Positions 6,740 to 7,876 of a stretch of 7,876 nucleotides of DNA are shown here, in pieces. Under the pieces are notes generated by a model that was not told the origin of the DNA, did no database searches, and saw only the letters and a program-made list of their open reading frames with translations. Numbering within the stretch: position 1 is the first letter of the stretch; the number at the start of each line of letters is the position of its first letter. Position numbers and translations under genes: made by a program. The stretch spans positions 1 to 7,876 of the forward strand of contig JAISNZ010000105.1 in assembly GCA_031275955.1 (NCBI GenBank). Reading direction: 5' to 3'. The stretch comes from Desulfovibrio sp. GTDB lineage: Bacteria > Desulfobacterota > Desulfovibrionia > Desulfovibrionales > Desulfovibrionaceae.

Positions 6740-7876
6740 TTATTCCGTCCTGATCACCGGAGTGGCGCGCACCACGGGATCGGGCAGGAGTTCTGAGAGC
6801 ATGTGCGCGCTGTAAGCTCCCGGGGTGGGCTCCAGAAGAACCAGGATGCCGCGCCCGAATTCATAGAGCTGCTGGAGTTCCTGAGGCGCGGGGGGAACCG
6901 CCTGTCCTTCGGGCGTGACCACAAGGACAGCCCGGAATTCAAATTCCCCCGCGCTGACGGCCCTGGAAATCGCCCCGGTCAGGGCGGAAATGCCGCAGGC
7001 CAGATCGGCGTTTTCCACCGTGCAGGCTGTATAGATATTGCCGGTGGCCGTAAGAACGGCCGCCCCCTGGCCCTTGTTCCCGTAAGGGACATAGGCGGGA
7101 ACGGCGGCCTCCACGGCGGCCCGGCGCAGAACGTCCGTTTCCTGCGCGGAGAGCTCACGGACGAACCATTTGCGGTACAGGCGTTCATACTCCCCGTTGG
7201 CCAGCACTTCGGCCAGACCCTTGTCCACCATGCTTTTGACGTCGCCCCTCTCCCTGTTGACGGCAACACGCATTTCGGTGATGCTCAGGGGCGTGCCCAC
7301 GGTGGTGATGGCCCCGTAGTTGAGTTTGTTGATGTAATAATAGGTGTTCTGCAAGGGACCGCAGAAGGCGGGCACCTCGTCGTTGTACAGGGCGCGCAGG
7401 CCGTCAACGCGGCCCTTGTACGGCTTGACGTTGATGCCCCCGAACTCGTCCAGCAGGCGGTGCTGGTAGGTTCCCTGTTCCACGGCCACCGGCTGTCCCC
7501 GCAACATGGCGGTGGAGGGACAGCGGTTGTAAATTTTTGTAAAGACGCGGATTTGCAGAGAAAATGTGGGTTTTTCGGAAAAGAGGTAGAGCTTGGCCCG
7601 TTGTTCCGTGCGCACCATGCCCGAGGTGAGGGTGATGGTTCCGGAGGAGAGTTCCAGGGGGATCAAGTCCCATTGCAGGGGCCGGAAGACCAGGGTGGCC
7701 CCCGCGGCTGTCTCGAAAACGGATCGCATCAGTTCCACCTCAAAGCCCGTGGGGGTTCCTCCGGCTTCTTCAAAGGTGAAGGGCGGAAACTCGCGGTCAA
7801 ATCCGTAGACCACACGCAGGGGGGCTTCCGGCGCCGCGACGCAGAAGGGGGCGGCTCCGAGCCAGATCAGGACGGC
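6740..7876 (-). CDS. Exported family-3 solute-binding protein fused to a degenerate cytidine deaminase-like domain (5' partial)
   Basis: The frame stays open to the window edge, so the start codon is missing; 378 residues are visible, numbered here from the edge. Residues 1-15 (AVLIWLGAAPFCVAA) look like the hydrophobic core and cleavage region of a signal peptide, giving a periplasmic product. Residues 20-238 are a bacterial solute-binding family-3 domain: FPPFTF, then TSGMVRTEQRAK (84-95), and finally GEYERLYRKWF (228-238). Arg93 matches the carboxylate-binding arginine of amino-acid binders, but the usual amino-group-binding Asp aligns with Pro174. Residues 254-368 resemble cytidine deaminase without its catalytic residues. 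There is no membrane segment at the C-terminus. The gene is convergent with dnaB across 37 bp. A role in ligand capture for a transporter or sensor is likely; the ligand is unknown. The GTG at 7813 lies within the mature domain and is not the start. Confidence 0.88.
   Translation of the reverse strand, partial: AVLIWLGAAPFCVAAPEAPLRVVYGFDREFPPFTFEEAGGTPTGFEVELMRSVFETAAGATLVFRPLQWDLIPLELSSGTITLTSGMVRTEQRAKLYLFSEKPTFSLQIRVFTKIYNRCPSTAMLRGQPVAVEQGTYQHRLLDEFGGINVKPYKGRVDGLRALYNDEVPAFCGPLQNTYYYINKLNYGAITTVGTPLSITEMRVAVNRERGDVKSMVDKGLAEVLANGEYERLYRKWFVRELSAQETDVLRRAAVEAAVPAYVPYGNKGQGAAVLTATGNIYTACTVENADLACGISALTGAISRAVSAGEFEFRAVLVVTPEGQAVPPAPQELQQLYEFGRGILVLLEPTPGAYSAHMLSELLPDPVVRATPVIRTE
6773..7117 (-). 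other. Cytidine deaminase-like pseudoenzyme domain within the solute-binding protein
   Basis: Family landmarks run in order: AYVPYGN (261-267), GAAVLTATGNIYTACTVENA (271-290), ISRAVSAGEFEFRAVLVV (303-320), VPP then LQQLYEFG (327-341), and LSELLPDPV (360-368). Aligned by eye to Bacillus subtilis Cdd, the zinc ligands Cys53, Cys86 and Cys89 become Ser297, Ala330 and Glu333, and catalytic Glu55 becomes Leu299. Substrate contacts are mixed: Glu44 is kept (Glu288), Asn42 becomes Thr286 and Phe24 becomes Lys268. The domain therefore cannot bind zinc or deaminate by the known mechanism, but it keeps the fold signature and possibly a binding pocket. Residue numbers count from the window edge. Confidence 0.85.

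Noticed and set aside
6773..7117. Active cytidine deaminase
   Set aside because: The motifs C-A-E and P-C-x2-C needed for zinc and catalysis read S-A-L and P-A-P-Q-E, so the known chemistry is not possible.

Overview
This window looks like chromosome from a GC-rich sulfate reducer of the Desulfovibrio type (family Desulfovibrionaceae). The main reason is a complete aldehyde oxidoreductase that keeps the iron-sulfur cysteine numbering and the catalytic glutamate position of the Desulfovibrio gigas Mop enzyme. The taxonomy is an inference from recalled family knowledge; no search was run.

Layout. Positions 1-116 hold two strong back-to-back hairpins just beyond the end of mop. From 3931 down to 117 on the minus strand lies a two-gene molybdoenzyme unit: a molybdopterin-binding (MoeA/MoaB-like) protein with a cysteine-rich tail, then mop. 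The 245-bp divergent region 3932-4176 carries a near-consensus sigma-70 promoter for the plus strand, a weaker candidate promoter for the minus strand, and an 8-bp inverted repeat between and touching both. From 4177 to 6702 on the plus strand runs the classic cluster rpsF-rpsR-rplI-dnaB (ribosomal proteins S6, S18 and L9, then the replicative helicase). Its genes overlap or nearly touch, as expected for one coupled transcript. A minus-strand gene whose 5' end lies outside the window (6740-7876) converges on dnaB.

The most unusual object is that last gene. Its N-terminal part is an exported family-3 solute-binding protein, of the kind that serves ABC transporters or sensors. Its C-terminal part (about 6773-7117) is clearly related to cytidine deaminase, but all three zinc ligands and the catalytic glutamate are replaced. 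The reading frame is intact, so this looks like a maintained periplasmic pseudoenzyme domain fused to a binding protein, not a decayed gene. The binding-protein half also lacks the aspartate that normally holds an amino acid's amino group, so its ligand may not be an ordinary amino acid.

The rest is mostly orthodox. The molybdenum unit supplies an aldehyde-oxidising enzyme and, probably, a factor for its cofactor. The plus-strand cluster is housekeeping translation and replication. No tRNA, rRNA, CRISPR array, insertion sequence or phage gene was seen.
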